Source: Pseudoruegeria sp. SK021
GTDB lineage: Bacteria > Pseudomonadota > Alphaproteobacteria > Rhodobacterales > Rhodobacteraceae
Reading direction: 5' to 3'
Length of the DNA: 64,000 nucleotides
Assembly: GCF_002119405.1 (NCBI RefSeq)
Contig: NZ_MTBG01000001.1
Location: forward strand, 248,001-312,000
Shown: piece by piece, positions 17,973 through 26,840 of the stretch
Numbering within the stretch: position 1 is the first letter of the stretch
How the letters are laid out: the number at the start of each line of letters is the position of its first letter
The notes under the pieces: model-generated
The model's database searches: none
Told to the model about the DNA's origin: nothing
What the model saw: the letters and a program-made list of their open reading frames with translations, nothing else
Program-made: the position numbers and the translations under genes

Positions 17973-17988
17973 TATGCATTATTGCATA
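17973..17988. promoter_or_regulatory. Palindrome TATGCA-N4-TGCATA, probable LysR operator
   Basis: Perfect 6-bp arms around TTAT, 9 bases upstream of the chosen LysR start and about 75 bp before mmsA. The size and T-N11-A-like geometry match LysR recognition sites, and the position suits autoregulation plus control of mmsA. Binding is inferred. Confidence 0.55.
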
Positions 17989-18009
17989 TCAATGTTCAAG
18001 AATCCTGAA

Positions 18010-18039
18010 TTGCTATGCGGATTTCATAACATCTATAAC
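18010..18039 (+). promoter_or_regulatory. Candidate promoter for mmsA
   Basis: TTGCTA (18010-18015) and TATAAC (18034-18039) are separated by 18 bases and lie just downstream of the LysR palindrome. The match is imperfect and unsupported by other evidence. Confidence 0.35.
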
Positions 18040-18061
18040 AGGACAACCAGAGGAGGATCCC

Positions 18062-19564
18062 ATGACCGAGATTGCCCATTTCATTAACAATGCCCGTGTT
18101 GCCGGAACATCAGGCCGCAGCCAGCCCGTGTTCAACCCGGCCACAGGCACATCAGACACAACCGTCGCGCTGGCATCGACCGCCGAAGTCGACACTGCCG
18201 TAGCCTCTGCATTGGCAGCATGGCCAGCATGGTCCGCGACCCCTGCCCTGCGCCGCGCCCGGGTTTTGGACCGCTTCAAGACCATTTTGTGGGACCGCGC
18301 CGATCAACTGGCCGAGGCAATCTCAGCCGAGCACGGCAAGACCCATGACGACGCGGTTGGCGAAGTCACCCGTGGCATCGAAGTGGTCGAGTTTGCCACT
18401 TCCGCGCCGTCTTTCCTGAAGGGCGAGTTTTCCGAGAATGTCGGCACCGGCGTCGACAGCCACATGATCCGGCAATCGTTGGGCGTGGTCGCCGGGATCA
18501 CCCCGTTCAACTTTCCGGCGATGGTGCCCTTGTGGATGTTCCCGGTGGCTCTGGCCTGCGGCAACTGCTTCATCCTGAAGCCCTCCGAACGGGACCCATC
18601 CGCGTCGTTGCTGATGGCCGAATGGCTGGCTGAGGCTGGTTTGCCTGACGGTGTGTTCTCGGTCGTCCAAGGCGACAAAGAAGCGGTCGATGCGCTGCTG
18701 CATCACCCCAAGGTCAAGGCCATATCCTTCGTTGGCTCTACCCCGATCGCGCAATATATCCATCAGACCGGCACCGCGAACGGCAAGCGTGTTCAAGCGC
18801 TTGGCGGGGCAAAGAACCACATGGTGATCATGCCCGACGCCGATCTGGACATGGCTGCTGGCGCGCTGATGGGCGCGGCTTTCGGTTCGGCCGGGGAACG
18901 CTGCATGGCAATCTCCGTCGCAGTGCCGGTGACAGATGCGGTTGCCGATGCGCTGATTGCAAAGCTGGTGCCGCAGATCGAAGCGTTGAAAATCGGCCCG
19001 TCCACCGACAAGGCCTCGGACATGGGGCCACTGGTGACCAAACAGCACCGGGACAAGGTCAAAAACTACATCGATGCGGGCGAAGCTGAAGGCGCGACCA
19101 TCGTCGTCGACGGCCGCGACTTCAAGCAGGACAAACAGGGATATGCGGACGGCTATTACCTAGGCGGCACCCTGATCGACAATGTGACGCCCGACATGTC
19201 CATCTGGAAGGATGAGATTTTTGGCCCGGTTCTGTCGGTGGTCCGCCGTCAGAACTATCAAGAGGCGATCGACCTGATCCACAGCCATGACTATGCCAAT
19301 GGGGTGGCTGTGTTCACCCGTGACGGCGATGTGGCGCGGGCCTTCAGCAATGAGATCGAGGTCGGCATGGTCGGCATCAACGTACCGATCCCAGTGCCGA
19401 TGGCGTTCCACAGCTTTGGCGGCTGGAAAGCATCTATTTTTGGCGATCACCACATGCACGGGATGGAAGGGGTGCGGTTCTATACCCGCATCAAGACCAC
19501 CACGACCCGCTGGCCATCCGGCATGCGCACCGCGTCAGAATTCGTGATGCCGACCCTCGGCTAA
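18062..19564 (+). CDS. mmsA: CoA-acylating methylmalonate-semialdehyde dehydrogenase
   Basis: A 500-residue aldehyde dehydrogenase that converts methylmalonate or malonate semialdehyde to propionyl- or acetyl-CoA in valine and myo-inositol breakdown. ITPFNFPAMVPLWMFP and KPSERDPS mark the NAD site; the catalytic cysteine lies in GSAGERCMAIS, the MmsA form of the motif. KDEIFGPVLSVVR and GGWKASIFGDHHMHG near the end are typical. The start is ATG at 18062 after a perfect AGGAGG (18051-18056). It is regulated probably by the divergent LysR gene. Confidence 0.95.
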   Translation: MTEIAHFINNARVAGTSGRSQPVFNPATGTSDTTVALASTAEVDTAVASALAAWPAWSATPALRRARVLDRFKTILWDRADQLAEAISAEHGKTHDDAVGEVTRGIEVVEFATSAPSFLKGEFSENVGTGVDSHMIRQSLGVVAGITPFNFPAMVPLWMFPVALACGNCFILKPSERDPSASLLMAEWLAEAGLPDGVFSVVQGDKEAVDALLHHPKVKAISFVGSTPIAQYIHQTGTANGKRVQALGGAKNHMVIMPDADLDMAAGALMGAAFGSAGERCMAISVAVPVTDAVADALIAKLVPQIEALKIGPSTDKASDMGPLVTKQHRDKVKNYIDAGEAEGATIVVDGRDFKQDKQGYADGYYLGGTLIDNVTPDMSIWKDEIFGPVLSVVRRQNYQEAIDLIHSHDYANGVAVFTRDGDVARAFSNEIEVGMVGINVPIPVPMAFHSFGGWKASIFGDHHMHGMEGVRFYTRIKTTTTRWPSGMRTASEFVMPTLG

Positions 19565-19579
19565 TCCGATCCCGCCCCA

Positions 19580-19606
19580 CACCCGGTCCGACTTTTGGGC
19601 CGGGTG
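19580..19606 (+). terminator. Hairpin after mmsA
   Basis: CACCCGGTCC and GGGCCGGGTG form a 10-bp stem (one G-T pair) with a 7-base loop 15 bases after the mmsA stop. No T run follows, so termination may be weak or factor-assisted. Confidence 0.45.
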
Positions 19607-19681
19607 CGGGGCCAATTCGGCAATTCTACCTTGGCAACCCGCAGCGGACATGGTTTTTCCAGTTCAAAACGGGAACGCCAA

Positions 19682-20590
19682 ATGGACCTGAACGCACTTA
19701 AAGAATTCGCCGCCATCGCGACCGAGGGCTCGTTTGCAGCGGCGGCGCGGAAATTGGGCACCCCGAAATCCACCGTTTCCAAACGCATACAAGACCTTGA
19801 AGCGGCGCTTGGCGTGCAACTGATCGAACGGACCACCCGCAAATTGCGCCTGACCGCAGAAGGCGCCATGGTTCTGGCGCGGGCAGAGCGCATCCTGTCG
19901 GATGCCAGCGAGATCACCCAAGCCCTAAATGACACTGGCGACAGCATCAGCGGGCATCTGCGGATCGCGGTACCGGTGCTGTTCGGGCAGGCGTTTATGG
20001 GGCAGATCGCGGCGGTCTGCCGTCGGCTCTATCCCGATCTCAGCCTTGAAATCGTTCTGACCGACAGCCAACCCGATTTGATCGAAGATGGGTTCGATGC
20101 CGCCCTGCGCATCGGCCATCCGGCGCACAGTGCGTTAATCGCTCAGCCCATCGCGACCGCGCATCGCGTCGTGGTCGTCGCGCCGGATGTGCTGCAATCT
20201 ATTCCGGAAACGCCGGCAGATTTAACCGGATTGCCAATTTTGCTCGCCGGGGTCGGGCTGGTTCAGACGTGGTATTTCCAAAATGGACGCGAGCAAGCCT
20301 CGGTACGGCTGGCCGGACGACTGGCCATGACCTCGGAGCCAGCTTTGCGCGACGCAACACTGGGGGCTGCTGGCCTCGCGCTTTTGCCGCTGTTTCTGGT
20401 CGAAGAGGATCTGGCTGCCGGTCGCCTGATCCAATTGCTACAACACTGGGAATGCGCGCCAACCGAGCTGACCTTGGTCTATCCCAGTGCCCAGTCCCTG
20501 ACCGCGCGTCTACGGGTGGTGCTGGATGTAATCCAAGGCGCGTTTCCTGACGGCACCCTGCATGGTGGCCTACTGCGCTGCCGCACCTGA
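19682..20590 (+). CDS. LysR-family transcriptional regulator
   Basis: A 302-residue LysR protein. The helix-turn-helix is in MDLNALKEFAAIATEGSFAA...KLGTPKSTVSKRIQDLE; the effector domain contains GHLRIAVPVLFGQAFMG and a typical C-terminal LAAGRLIQLL. It belongs to the AaeR/CrgA-like subgroup. ATG at 19682 gives the standard N-terminus; a longer form lacks homology. It converges on the amino-acid dehydrogenase gene and is 117 bp after mmsA, so its target is uncertain. Confidence 0.9.
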   Translation: MDLNALKEFAAIATEGSFAAAARKLGTPKSTVSKRIQDLEAALGVQLIERTTRKLRLTAEGAMVLARAERILSDASEITQALNDTGDSISGHLRIAVPVLFGQAFMGQIAAVCRRLYPDLSLEIVLTDSQPDLIEDGFDAALRIGHPAHSALIAQPIATAHRVVVVAPDVLQSIPETPADLTGLPILLAGVGLVQTWYFQNGREQASVRLAGRLAMTSEPALRDATLGAAGLALLPLFLVEEDLAAGRLIQLLQHWECAPTELTLVYPSAQSLTARLRVVLDVIQGAFPDGTLHGGLLRCRT

Positions 20591-20611
20591 TCCGCCGCAC
20601 CTGATCAGCCG

Positions 20612-21655
20612 TCAGCGCGCCGCCTCGATCAAGCCCGCTGCAAGCTGGTCGGCCAACGCATCCACCGGCACCGCCTCACGCGCGGCCCGGGCCAGCAGAT
20701 CGGCAACCCGGGGACCGATGGCATCGACGCGATCCAGCACATCTGCCTCAGTCTGCCCCCCCAGATATTCCGCGGCGACAACGATAATCCCGCCCGCATT
20801 GATCACATAATCCGGCACATAGATCAGGTCGCTGGCCGCCAGCGCCGCGGAAGCCGCTCGGTCTGCAAGTTGGTTGTTCGCCGCGCCCGCAATGACCGTG
20901 GCGTTCAACGCGCCAATCACTTCGGCAGTCAGGATGCCGCCAAGCGCGCAGGGTGCCAGTACATCCACGTCCTGAAACAGGATCGCGTCCAGCGGCACGG
21001 CCTTTGCGCCGGTTGCCTCACACACCGCCGCCACCCGGTCCGGGTGCGGATCGGCTACCAGCAGCTTGGCACCGCGTTCAGCCAGCAAGCCGCACAGCGC
21101 CCCGCCGACACTGCCCAGCCCCTGCACAGCCACCCGCACCCCCTCCAGATCCGTGCGTCCATCGGCTTGGCGCATGGCGACCTCGATCCCGCGCAGCACG
21201 CCCCGCGCCGTATAGGGCGACGGATCGCCGCCAACGCTGCCGCTGGCGCGCGGCAACCCTGAAACCGCGCGGGTCTGACGGGCCACGATTTGCATATCGC
21301 TGACCGACACGCCCACATCCTCGGCGGTGACATAGCGCCCCGCAAGGCGCTCCACCGCGGCACCGAAGGCTTCGAACACCGCTTCACGCTGATCCGCCGG
21401 CACCGGTCCGAAGATCACGGCTTTGCCACCGCCAAGTGGCAATCCGGCCATGGCGTTCTTATAGGACATCCCCCGCGACAGCCGCAGAGCATCCACCACC
21501 CCAGCCTCGGGCGAGCCATAGGACCACAGACGGCACCCTCCCGCTGCTGGCCCTAAAACGGTCGAATGCTGCGCAATGACCGCCCGCAGGCCACTTTTTC
21601 GGTCAGAGACCCATGTAACTGCCTCGTGATCGTCAAAATCTGGTAGATTGAGCAT
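20612..21655 (-). CDS. Leucine/valine-type amino-acid dehydrogenase
   Basis: A 347-residue Glu/Leu/Phe/Val dehydrogenase. The catalytic lysine segment is SYKNAMAGLPLGGGKAVIFG; an NAD Rossmann fold is centred on VAVQGLGSVGGALCGLLAERG. It should reversibly deaminate branched-chain amino acids to 2-oxoacids with NAD+. Its length matches leucine dehydrogenase rather than glutamate dehydrogenase. Together with nearby mmsA it suggests a branched-chain amino-acid catabolic patch, although the two are not one operon. The start is ATG at 21655. Confidence 0.85.
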   Translation of the reverse strand: MLNLPDFDDHEAVTWVSDRKSGLRAVIAQHSTVLGPAAGGCRLWSYGSPEAGVVDALRLSRGMSYKNAMAGLPLGGGKAVIFGPVPADQREAVFEAFGAAVERLAGRYVTAEDVGVSVSDMQIVARQTRAVSGLPRASGSVGGDPSPYTARGVLRGIEVAMRQADGRTDLEGVRVAVQGLGSVGGALCGLLAERGAKLLVADPHPDRVAAVCEATGAKAVPLDAILFQDVDVLAPCALGGILTAEVIGALNATVIAGAANNQLADRAASAALAASDLIYVPDYVINAGGIIVVAAEYLGGQTEADVLDRVDAIGPRVADLLARAAREAVPVDALADQLAAGLIEAAR

Positions 21656-21852
21656 CTCGCCCCCTGCTAGATATGCGCACTCTCTGAACCTAACTCTGAC
21701 AGCCCGCGAAATTCAACTCGGCTGGTGACAAGAGAAATGGAACGGTTTTCCTGGGAACTGCGTTAGAGTGCGGGGAGGGTTGCACGCGGCGACATCTGAA
21801 AGGGTGCCTGCGTTGGACATCCGAGGACACACGCGGTAAACAAAGGGCACTT

Positions 21853-22998
21853 ATGGGATTACTTTTTACGACTGACGACTTTCCAGCAGGCGCTGAGGCC
21901 AAAATCGGCCGGATCGCTGTGATTGGCAGCGGCGCATGGGGCACGGCCCTTGCGGTTGTGGCGTTAAGCGCCGGGCGCAGTGTCCGGCTTTGGGGGCGTG
22001 ATCAGGCCCTCGTTGATGATATCAACACGGTCCACGTGAACACCCGCTACATGCCCGACGTGCCACTGCCGGAAGGTCTGATCGCCACCACCGACATCGA
22101 AGAGGCCTGCGTGGATGCCGACGCAGTGCTCATCGTGACCCCATCCAACACCCTGCGCGAGATTTGCGCGCAAATTCGGCCTTTCCTTGGCGCGAACGTC
22201 CCGGTGGCCCTGTGTTGCAAGGGCATCGAACGGGGCACGGGCCTGCCGCTGAGCCAGCTTTGCGAAGAAGAATTGCCCGGCCATCCGATCGGCGCGCTGT
22301 CCGGGCCGACCTTTGCCCGCGAAACTGCACTGGGGCACCTGACCGCGGCAACCATCGCCTTTCCCTTCTCCTATCAGGACCGACTGCATCCCGAGCAAAG
22401 CGCCGCCGCGCGGCTGGCGCTGGCCATGGGGTCCGAAGCCTTCCGCCCCTATATTTCCGACGATCTGATCGGGGTCGAAATTGGCGGTGCCGTTAAAAAC
22501 GTGATTGCCATTGCCTGCGGGATGATGACCGGCGCCGGATTTGCCGAGAACACCCGCGCCGCTTTGATCACACGCGGCATGGACGAGATGAAGCGCCTTG
22601 CCGAAGAACTGGGCGGTCGGCGCGAAACCATCACCGGCCTGTCCGGGGCGGGCGATCTGACGCTGACCTGCTCGTCGCAGACGTCGCGCAACATGTCACT
22701 CGGGGTGCAACTGGGACAGGGGATCGCCCGCGCCGACTGCTTCGAGGGGCGCAATGTTGTGGTCGAGGGCGAAATCAACGCGATCTCCGTCGTCGAATTG
22801 GCCGCGATCGTGCATGTGCAGATGCCCATTTGCGAAGCCGTCCACGCAATCCTGCACCAAGGCGCCCCGATCGGCGCAACCTTCGCGGCGCTGTGGTCCC
22901 TGCCGATCCAGGCGGAACCGAAAAGCCTTGGCAAAATCTCAATCAATCACCCGGCGAAACAGTCCGCCGTCAACGACCTTGCTCAAAGGATGTCATGA
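21853..22998 (+). CDS. gpsA: NAD(P)H-dependent glycerol-3-phosphate dehydrogenase, glucosylglycerol operon
   Basis: A 381-residue GpsA-family enzyme that reduces dihydroxyacetone phosphate to sn-glycerol-3-phosphate. The nucleotide motif IGSGAWGTALAVVAL, the CCKGIERGTG lysine, LSGPTFARE and the KNVIAIACG active-site helix are all present. It is longer than usual (about 320-340) because of an N-terminal extension and some extra internal and C-terminal residues. The start is ATG at 21853 with AAAGGG upstream. Its stop overlaps the phosphatase start (ATGA), and glucosylglycerol-phosphate synthase follows. This suggests a copy dedicated to making the glycerol-phosphate acceptor. Confidence 0.92.
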   Translation: MGLLFTTDDFPAGAEAKIGRIAVIGSGAWGTALAVVALSAGRSVRLWGRDQALVDDINTVHVNTRYMPDVPLPEGLIATTDIEEACVDADAVLIVTPSNTLREICAQIRPFLGANVPVALCCKGIERGTGLPLSQLCEEELPGHPIGALSGPTFARETALGHLTAATIAFPFSYQDRLHPEQSAAARLALAMGSEAFRPYISDDLIGVEIGGAVKNVIAIACGMMTGAGFAENTRAALITRGMDEMKRLAEELGGRRETITGLSGAGDLTLTCSSQTSRNMSLGVQLGQGIARADCFEGRNVVVEGEINAISVVELAAIVHVQMPICEAVHAILHQGAPIGATFAALWSLPIQAEPKSLGKISINHPAKQSAVNDLAQRMS

Positions 22999-23795
22999 CC
23001 ATTTTTCAACCCGAGACCCCCACCCCGTCGCTCAGCACGCGGCAATTCACTTTGGCCACCGATCTTGACGGGACCTTCCTTGGCGGCACTGACGCCGACC
23101 GCCAGCGGCTGTATCGTTGGATTGAGGCGCACCGGTCCTCGGTTGGACTGATTTTCGTGACCGGTCGCGACCCCGATTTTATCACCGAACTGGTACGCAG
23201 CGGACAGGCCCCCCGGCCAGATTATGTGGTGGGCGATGTCGGCACCACCATCGCCCAAGTGGCCGAGGATGCCACTGTGCATCCGATTCCTGCGCTGGAG
23301 GCCGATATCTCGCAGCGTTGGAACGACAGCGCCGAAGCGGTGCGCGCCGCCCTCGCCGACCATCCGGGGCTGACGTTACAGCCGACCGCGTTCCGGCACC
23401 GGGTCAGCTATGACCTGCACCCCGATCACTTCGACCGCAAAAGCATTGAGACCGTGCGCGACATGGACTTGGATCACCTGATCTCGGACAACCGCTATTT
23501 CGACGTGCTGCCGCGCGGCGTCAGCAAAGGCCCCTCGCTGCTGCGCCTTCTGGCGCATCTGGAGGTGCCGCAAGCCCAAGTTCTGGCAGCGGGCGATACC
23601 ATGAACGACCTGACTATGCTGATTTGCGGCGTTCCGGCGGTGGCTGTTGGTGGCTCTGAGGCACCGTTGCTTGACGCAGTTCGCGATCACGCGACAGTCT
23701 ATAAGGCCAAAGATATCGGCGCTGCGGGCATTATCGAGGCCATCGCCGCCCTGTCCCTTCACCCCCAGATTGAGGATGCGCAACATGAAGTCTGA
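22995..23795 (+). CDS. HAD-IIB phosphatase, probable glucosylglycerol-phosphate phosphatase
   Basis: A 266-residue HAD hydrolase related to sucrose-phosphate phosphatase. Motif I is TDLDGTFLGG (nucleophile Asp23, Asp25), motif II VTGRD, a GVSKG lysine motif III and motif IV AAGDTMNDLTML. It overlaps gpsA by ATGA and the synthase gene by 11 bases. Bifunctional GgpPS enzymes known in some proteobacteria carry a HAD domain ahead of the synthase; here the two parts are separate genes in the same order. Assignment as the dephosphorylating step is therefore context-based. Confidence 0.8.
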   Translation: MTIFQPETPTPSLSTRQFTLATDLDGTFLGGTDADRQRLYRWIEAHRSSVGLIFVTGRDPDFITELVRSGQAPRPDYVVGDVGTTIAQVAEDATVHPIPALEADISQRWNDSAEAVRAALADHPGLTLQPTAFRHRVSYDLHPDHFDRKSIETVRDMDLDHLISDNRYFDVLPRGVSKGPSLLRLLAHLEVPQAQVLAAGDTMNDLTMLICGVPAVAVGGSEAPLLDAVRDHATVYKAKDIGAAGIIEAIAALSLHPQIEDAQHEV

Positions 23796-25293
23796 TCTTG
23801 TCATCGTCTATCACCGCCAACCTTATGAAGAGGTCGAAGTGGACGACCGGGTTGTGCTGCGCGAGAATACCAGCCCGAACGGGATTGTTCCGACCCTGAA
23901 AAGCTTTTTCGGGCAGGCCAAGGCGGCGTCTTGGGTTGCGTGGAAACAAGCCGATGACCCCGCCAACCCCGAGTTCGAGCGGATCATCAGCATCGACGAC
24001 AGCTTTGGCTCTTACCGCGTGTCGCGCCTGCCGCTGACCGCCGAACAGGTCAGCAGTTTTTACCACATCACCTCGAAAGAGGCATTCTGGCCGATCCTGC
24101 ATTCCTTTAAGGAACGCTACAACTATGACCCGGTCGATTGGCCCACCTTTCGCGAGGTAAACTGGGCCTTTGCCGAAGCCGCCGCCTTTGAGGCCGCCGA
24201 AGGCGCCACCATCTGGGTCCACGATTACAACCTCTGGCTTGTGCCCGGCTATATCCGCCAACTGCGGCCCGACGTTAAAATCTCATTCTACCACCACACC
24301 CCCTTCCCCGCCGCCGACATGTTCAACGTGCTACCGTGGCGGCGTGAGATCGTCGAAAGCCTGCTGTCTTGCGACGTGGTCGGATTTCACATCCCGCGCT
24401 ATTGCGGCAACTTTGTCGCCGTTGCCAAAAGCCTCCTGGAAGTCGAGGTTTTGAAAGAAGAAGTCGTCAACCCAGACTTCATCCATGAGGGAACAGCGCT
24501 GAGCGAACGCACGACGCCCACCCGGATCCGGTACAAGGGTCACGACGTGCGGGTGTCTGCATCGCCAGTCGGTGTGAATGTCGATTACATCGAAGAGCAA
24601 GCCTACCTGCCTGAAACCGGCCTCAGTCTGGCCCGCATTCAGGAAGAACTGGGCGACGCCAAGATGATCCTGTCGATTGGGCGCACCGATTATACCAAAG
24701 GCGGGATCGAGCAGCTGGAAAGCTTTGGCCGCATCCTGCGGGATCATCCCGAATTGCGCGGCAAGGTCCGGTTGCTGCATGTTTCGGTCTCGGCCAATAC
24801 AAAAATGACCGCCTACAAGGAAATCCAGAACGAACTGGAACAAACCGCTGGCCGCATCAACGGCGCCTATGGCAGCTTTGTCTGGCAACCGATCGCGTTG
24901 ATTTCACATGCCATCCCCTTCACCGAACTGGTCGCCTATTATCAGGCTGCCGCGGTGGCGTGGATCACCCCCCTTGCTGACGGAATGAACTTGGTCTGCA
25001 AGGAATTTGCCGCCTCGCGCATCGACGGCGATGGGGTTCTGGTGCTGTCCGAATTCGCCGGTGCGGCAGTGGATCTGTCCCCTGCGGTCATGACCAATCC
25101 GTTTTCGAACCGTTCCATGGACAGCGCCATTCTGCAAGCATTGCAAATGGACGAGGAAGAACGGCGCTCTCGTATGGCGGCCCTGCGCAAGTCCGTTCGA
25201 AAATACGACGTCCACGCGTGGTCCAAAGACCAAACCCGGATGTTCGATGCCGTCAAAGACCGGCCAAAGACTGCCGAACTTCTGTCAGATTAA
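23785..25293 (+). CDS. ggpS: Glucosylglycerol-phosphate synthase (GT20)
   Basis: A 502-residue glycosyltransferase that joins glucose from ADP-glucose to glycerol-3-phosphate. From recall it aligns along its length with cyanobacterial GgpS: SDLVIVYHRQPYEEVE at the start, SPNGIVPTLKSFF, PLTAEQVSSFYHITSKEAFW, WVHDYNLWLVPGYIRQL, FYHHTPFP, CGFHIPRY-like GFHIPRY and ITPLADGMNLVCKEF. The trehalose-phosphate synthase GGL loop is absent, arguing against OtsA. The start is ATG at 23785, inside the phosphatase 3' end. The product after dephosphorylation is the osmolyte glucosylglycerol. Confidence 0.93.
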   Translation: MKSDLVIVYHRQPYEEVEVDDRVVLRENTSPNGIVPTLKSFFGQAKAASWVAWKQADDPANPEFERIISIDDSFGSYRVSRLPLTAEQVSSFYHITSKEAFWPILHSFKERYNYDPVDWPTFREVNWAFAEAAAFEAAEGATIWVHDYNLWLVPGYIRQLRPDVKISFYHHTPFPAADMFNVLPWRREIVESLLSCDVVGFHIPRYCGNFVAVAKSLLEVEVLKEEVVNPDFIHEGTALSERTTPTRIRYKGHDVRVSASPVGVNVDYIEEQAYLPETGLSLARIQEELGDAKMILSIGRTDYTKGGIEQLESFGRILRDHPELRGKVRLLHVSVSANTKMTAYKEIQNELEQTAGRINGAYGSFVWQPIALISHAIPFTELVAYYQAAAVAWITPLADGMNLVCKEFAASRIDGDGVLVLSEFAGAAVDLSPAVMTNPFSNRSMDSAILQALQMDEEERRSRMAALRKSVRKYDVHAWSKDQTRMFDAVKDRPKTAELLSD

Positions 25294-25318
25294 GCACCAT
25301 CCACTGCGCACAGCCAAC

Positions 25319-25351
25319 GCGGGGGCCATGAATGGCCTCCGCTTTAATTTT
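25319..25351 (+). terminator. Terminator after ggpS
   Basis: GCGGGGGCCA and TGGCCTCCGC form a 10-bp stem (one G-T pair) around TGAA, followed by TTTAATTTT. It lies between the convergent ggpS and ROK regulator genes and may act in both directions. Confidence 0.75.
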
Positions 25352-25362
25352 CGCGGTGAAGT

Positions 25363-26634
25363 TTATGGGGTGTCCCGCGCAGGCGCGGACAAATCTTCGG
25401 TTGCCGCAGACAATGCCATGGCGACGGCCCCCCGCACCCAAACAAGATCGCCCCACGTGTTGATCTCGACCCGGGTGCGCTGCCGCCCGATCTGATCCGA
25501 AAAGCTGTGCATCTCGGCCAACACCTCTTCGGCATAGAGATAATCATAGCGCAACCGCGCCCCGGAAATGATCAACAATTCCGGATCGAAAATGCGGATG
25601 ACGTTCGCCAGACCAAGCGACAGATACCGACCGGCACGGTTGAAAATCAACCGCGCGGCATCATTGCCCGCTTTGGCCTGATCAAACAGCATTTCAAGGG
25701 CTTGCTGCGGCGAACGTGCCACCCTTGGGTCCCATTCCATGGCCGTCGATGCCTCGCGGACCAATGCGTAATCCGCTACATAGGCCTCCAGACACCCGCG
25801 TTGTCCGCAGCGACATAGCGCGCCATCCAGTTGCACCGTGGTGTGGCCGATTTCCAGCCCAAGGCCCAGCGCGCCGCGATAAATCGCGTTGTCCAAGATC
25901 AGCCCCATCCCGACCCCTTGCTCGATGGTGACCACGGCAAAATCCGAGAGTTTGCGCCCGACCCCGAACCACGATTCCGCCATGGCCAGCAGATTCGCGT
26001 CATTGTCGATCTGGACAGAGAACGGGAACCGCGATTCCAGCGCGGCGCGCAGTTCGACCTTTCGATCCCGCAGAATCGGCGACCAATGCACCATACCCGC
26101 CGCGTGATCGACAAAACCGGGCAAGCCAAGGCCAAGCGCCGAGATCTGGTTGCGCGCCAAACCGGATGTTTTCAAAACACGGCCAATCAACTCATCAAGA
26201 TCTTCCAGCATCGCGGGCACATCCATGCGCCCGGCCGAATGCGATTTTTCCGCATAAGCCAAGGTTTTACCGCAGGAATCCGCCACCACGGCCATATGCT
26301 GATCGGCCCGCATGTTCACACCAATGACAAAGCGGGCTTCCGGGATGATCGTCAGATCCACCGGCGGGCGGCCACGCAAAGTATCCCGGCTGGGAGACGG
26401 ACTTTCGCGTACAAACCCGGCGTCCATCAGGCCAGCGACAATCGCGGTGACCGACCCGGGACTGACCCCCAGATCTTTGGCCACGTCGCTGCGGGAAATG
26501 CGTCCGGATGATCTTATCTTTTCAAAGACTTGATGAGTCAAAGACCGACCGCGTGTCCGTGCTGTCGTCAGGATGGGTCCGATACCGGTCCCGTGGGGGT
26601 CGTCATCTTGGGACACCTGATCGATTCCATCCAT
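25363..26634 (-). CDS. xylR: ROK-family repressor, probable XylR
   Basis: A 423-residue ROK regulator. An N-terminal winged helix-turn-helix (GRISRSDVAKDLGVSPGSVTAIV) precedes the sugar-kinase-like ROK domain with LGLGLPGFVDHAAG, DNDANLLAMAE and the zinc motif CRCGQRGCLEAY. It is divergent from xylF, so it most likely represses the xylose operon until xylose or a derivative binds. An AT-rich inverted repeat between the genes is the likely operator. The symbol rests on context as much as on sequence. Confidence 0.85.
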   Translation of the reverse strand: MDGIDQVSQDDDPHGTGIGPILTTARTRGRSLTHQVFEKIRSSGRISRSDVAKDLGVSPGSVTAIVAGLMDAGFVRESPSPSRDTLRGRPPVDLTIIPEARFVIGVNMRADQHMAVVADSCGKTLAYAEKSHSAGRMDVPAMLEDLDELIGRVLKTSGLARNQISALGLGLPGFVDHAAGMVHWSPILRDRKVELRAALESRFPFSVQIDNDANLLAMAESWFGVGRKLSDFAVVTIEQGVGMGLILDNAIYRGALGLGLEIGHTTVQLDGALCRCGQRGCLEAYVADYALVREASTAMEWDPRVARSPQQALEMLFDQAKAGNDAARLIFNRAGRYLSLGLANVIRIFDPELLIISGARLRYDYLYAEEVLAEMHSFSDQIGRQRTRVEINTWGDLVWVRGAVAMALSAATEDLSAPARDTP

Positions 26635-26742
26635 TTGTTTATCCCTTGAAGTTTAGCCCCCAGAATATCTGGAAATTCTTTCACAAGCGCAGCGATTTTA
26701 GGCGGCTGGACCAATATTTCTGCGAAATTCATCCTATCCGTC

Positions 26743-26771
26743 ATATTTTTATTTTGACAACTGAAAAATAT
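26743..26771. promoter_or_regulatory. AT-rich inverted repeat over the xyl promoter, probable XylR operator
   Basis: ATATTTTT and AAAAATAT are perfect 8-bp arms separated by 13 bases, about 70 bp upstream of xylF and between it and the divergent ROK gene. A TTGACA hexamer (26754-26759), a good -35 element, lies inside the spacer, so bound repressor would block polymerase. ROK repressors often use AT-rich dyads of this kind. Binding is inferred. Confidence 0.55.
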
Positions 26772-26840
26772 AAATTCATCATCTCGGCATCCAGGGAGGT
26801 CTGGAGGCCCTGTTCAAGGGCAGTCAAATGGGAGGACTAC

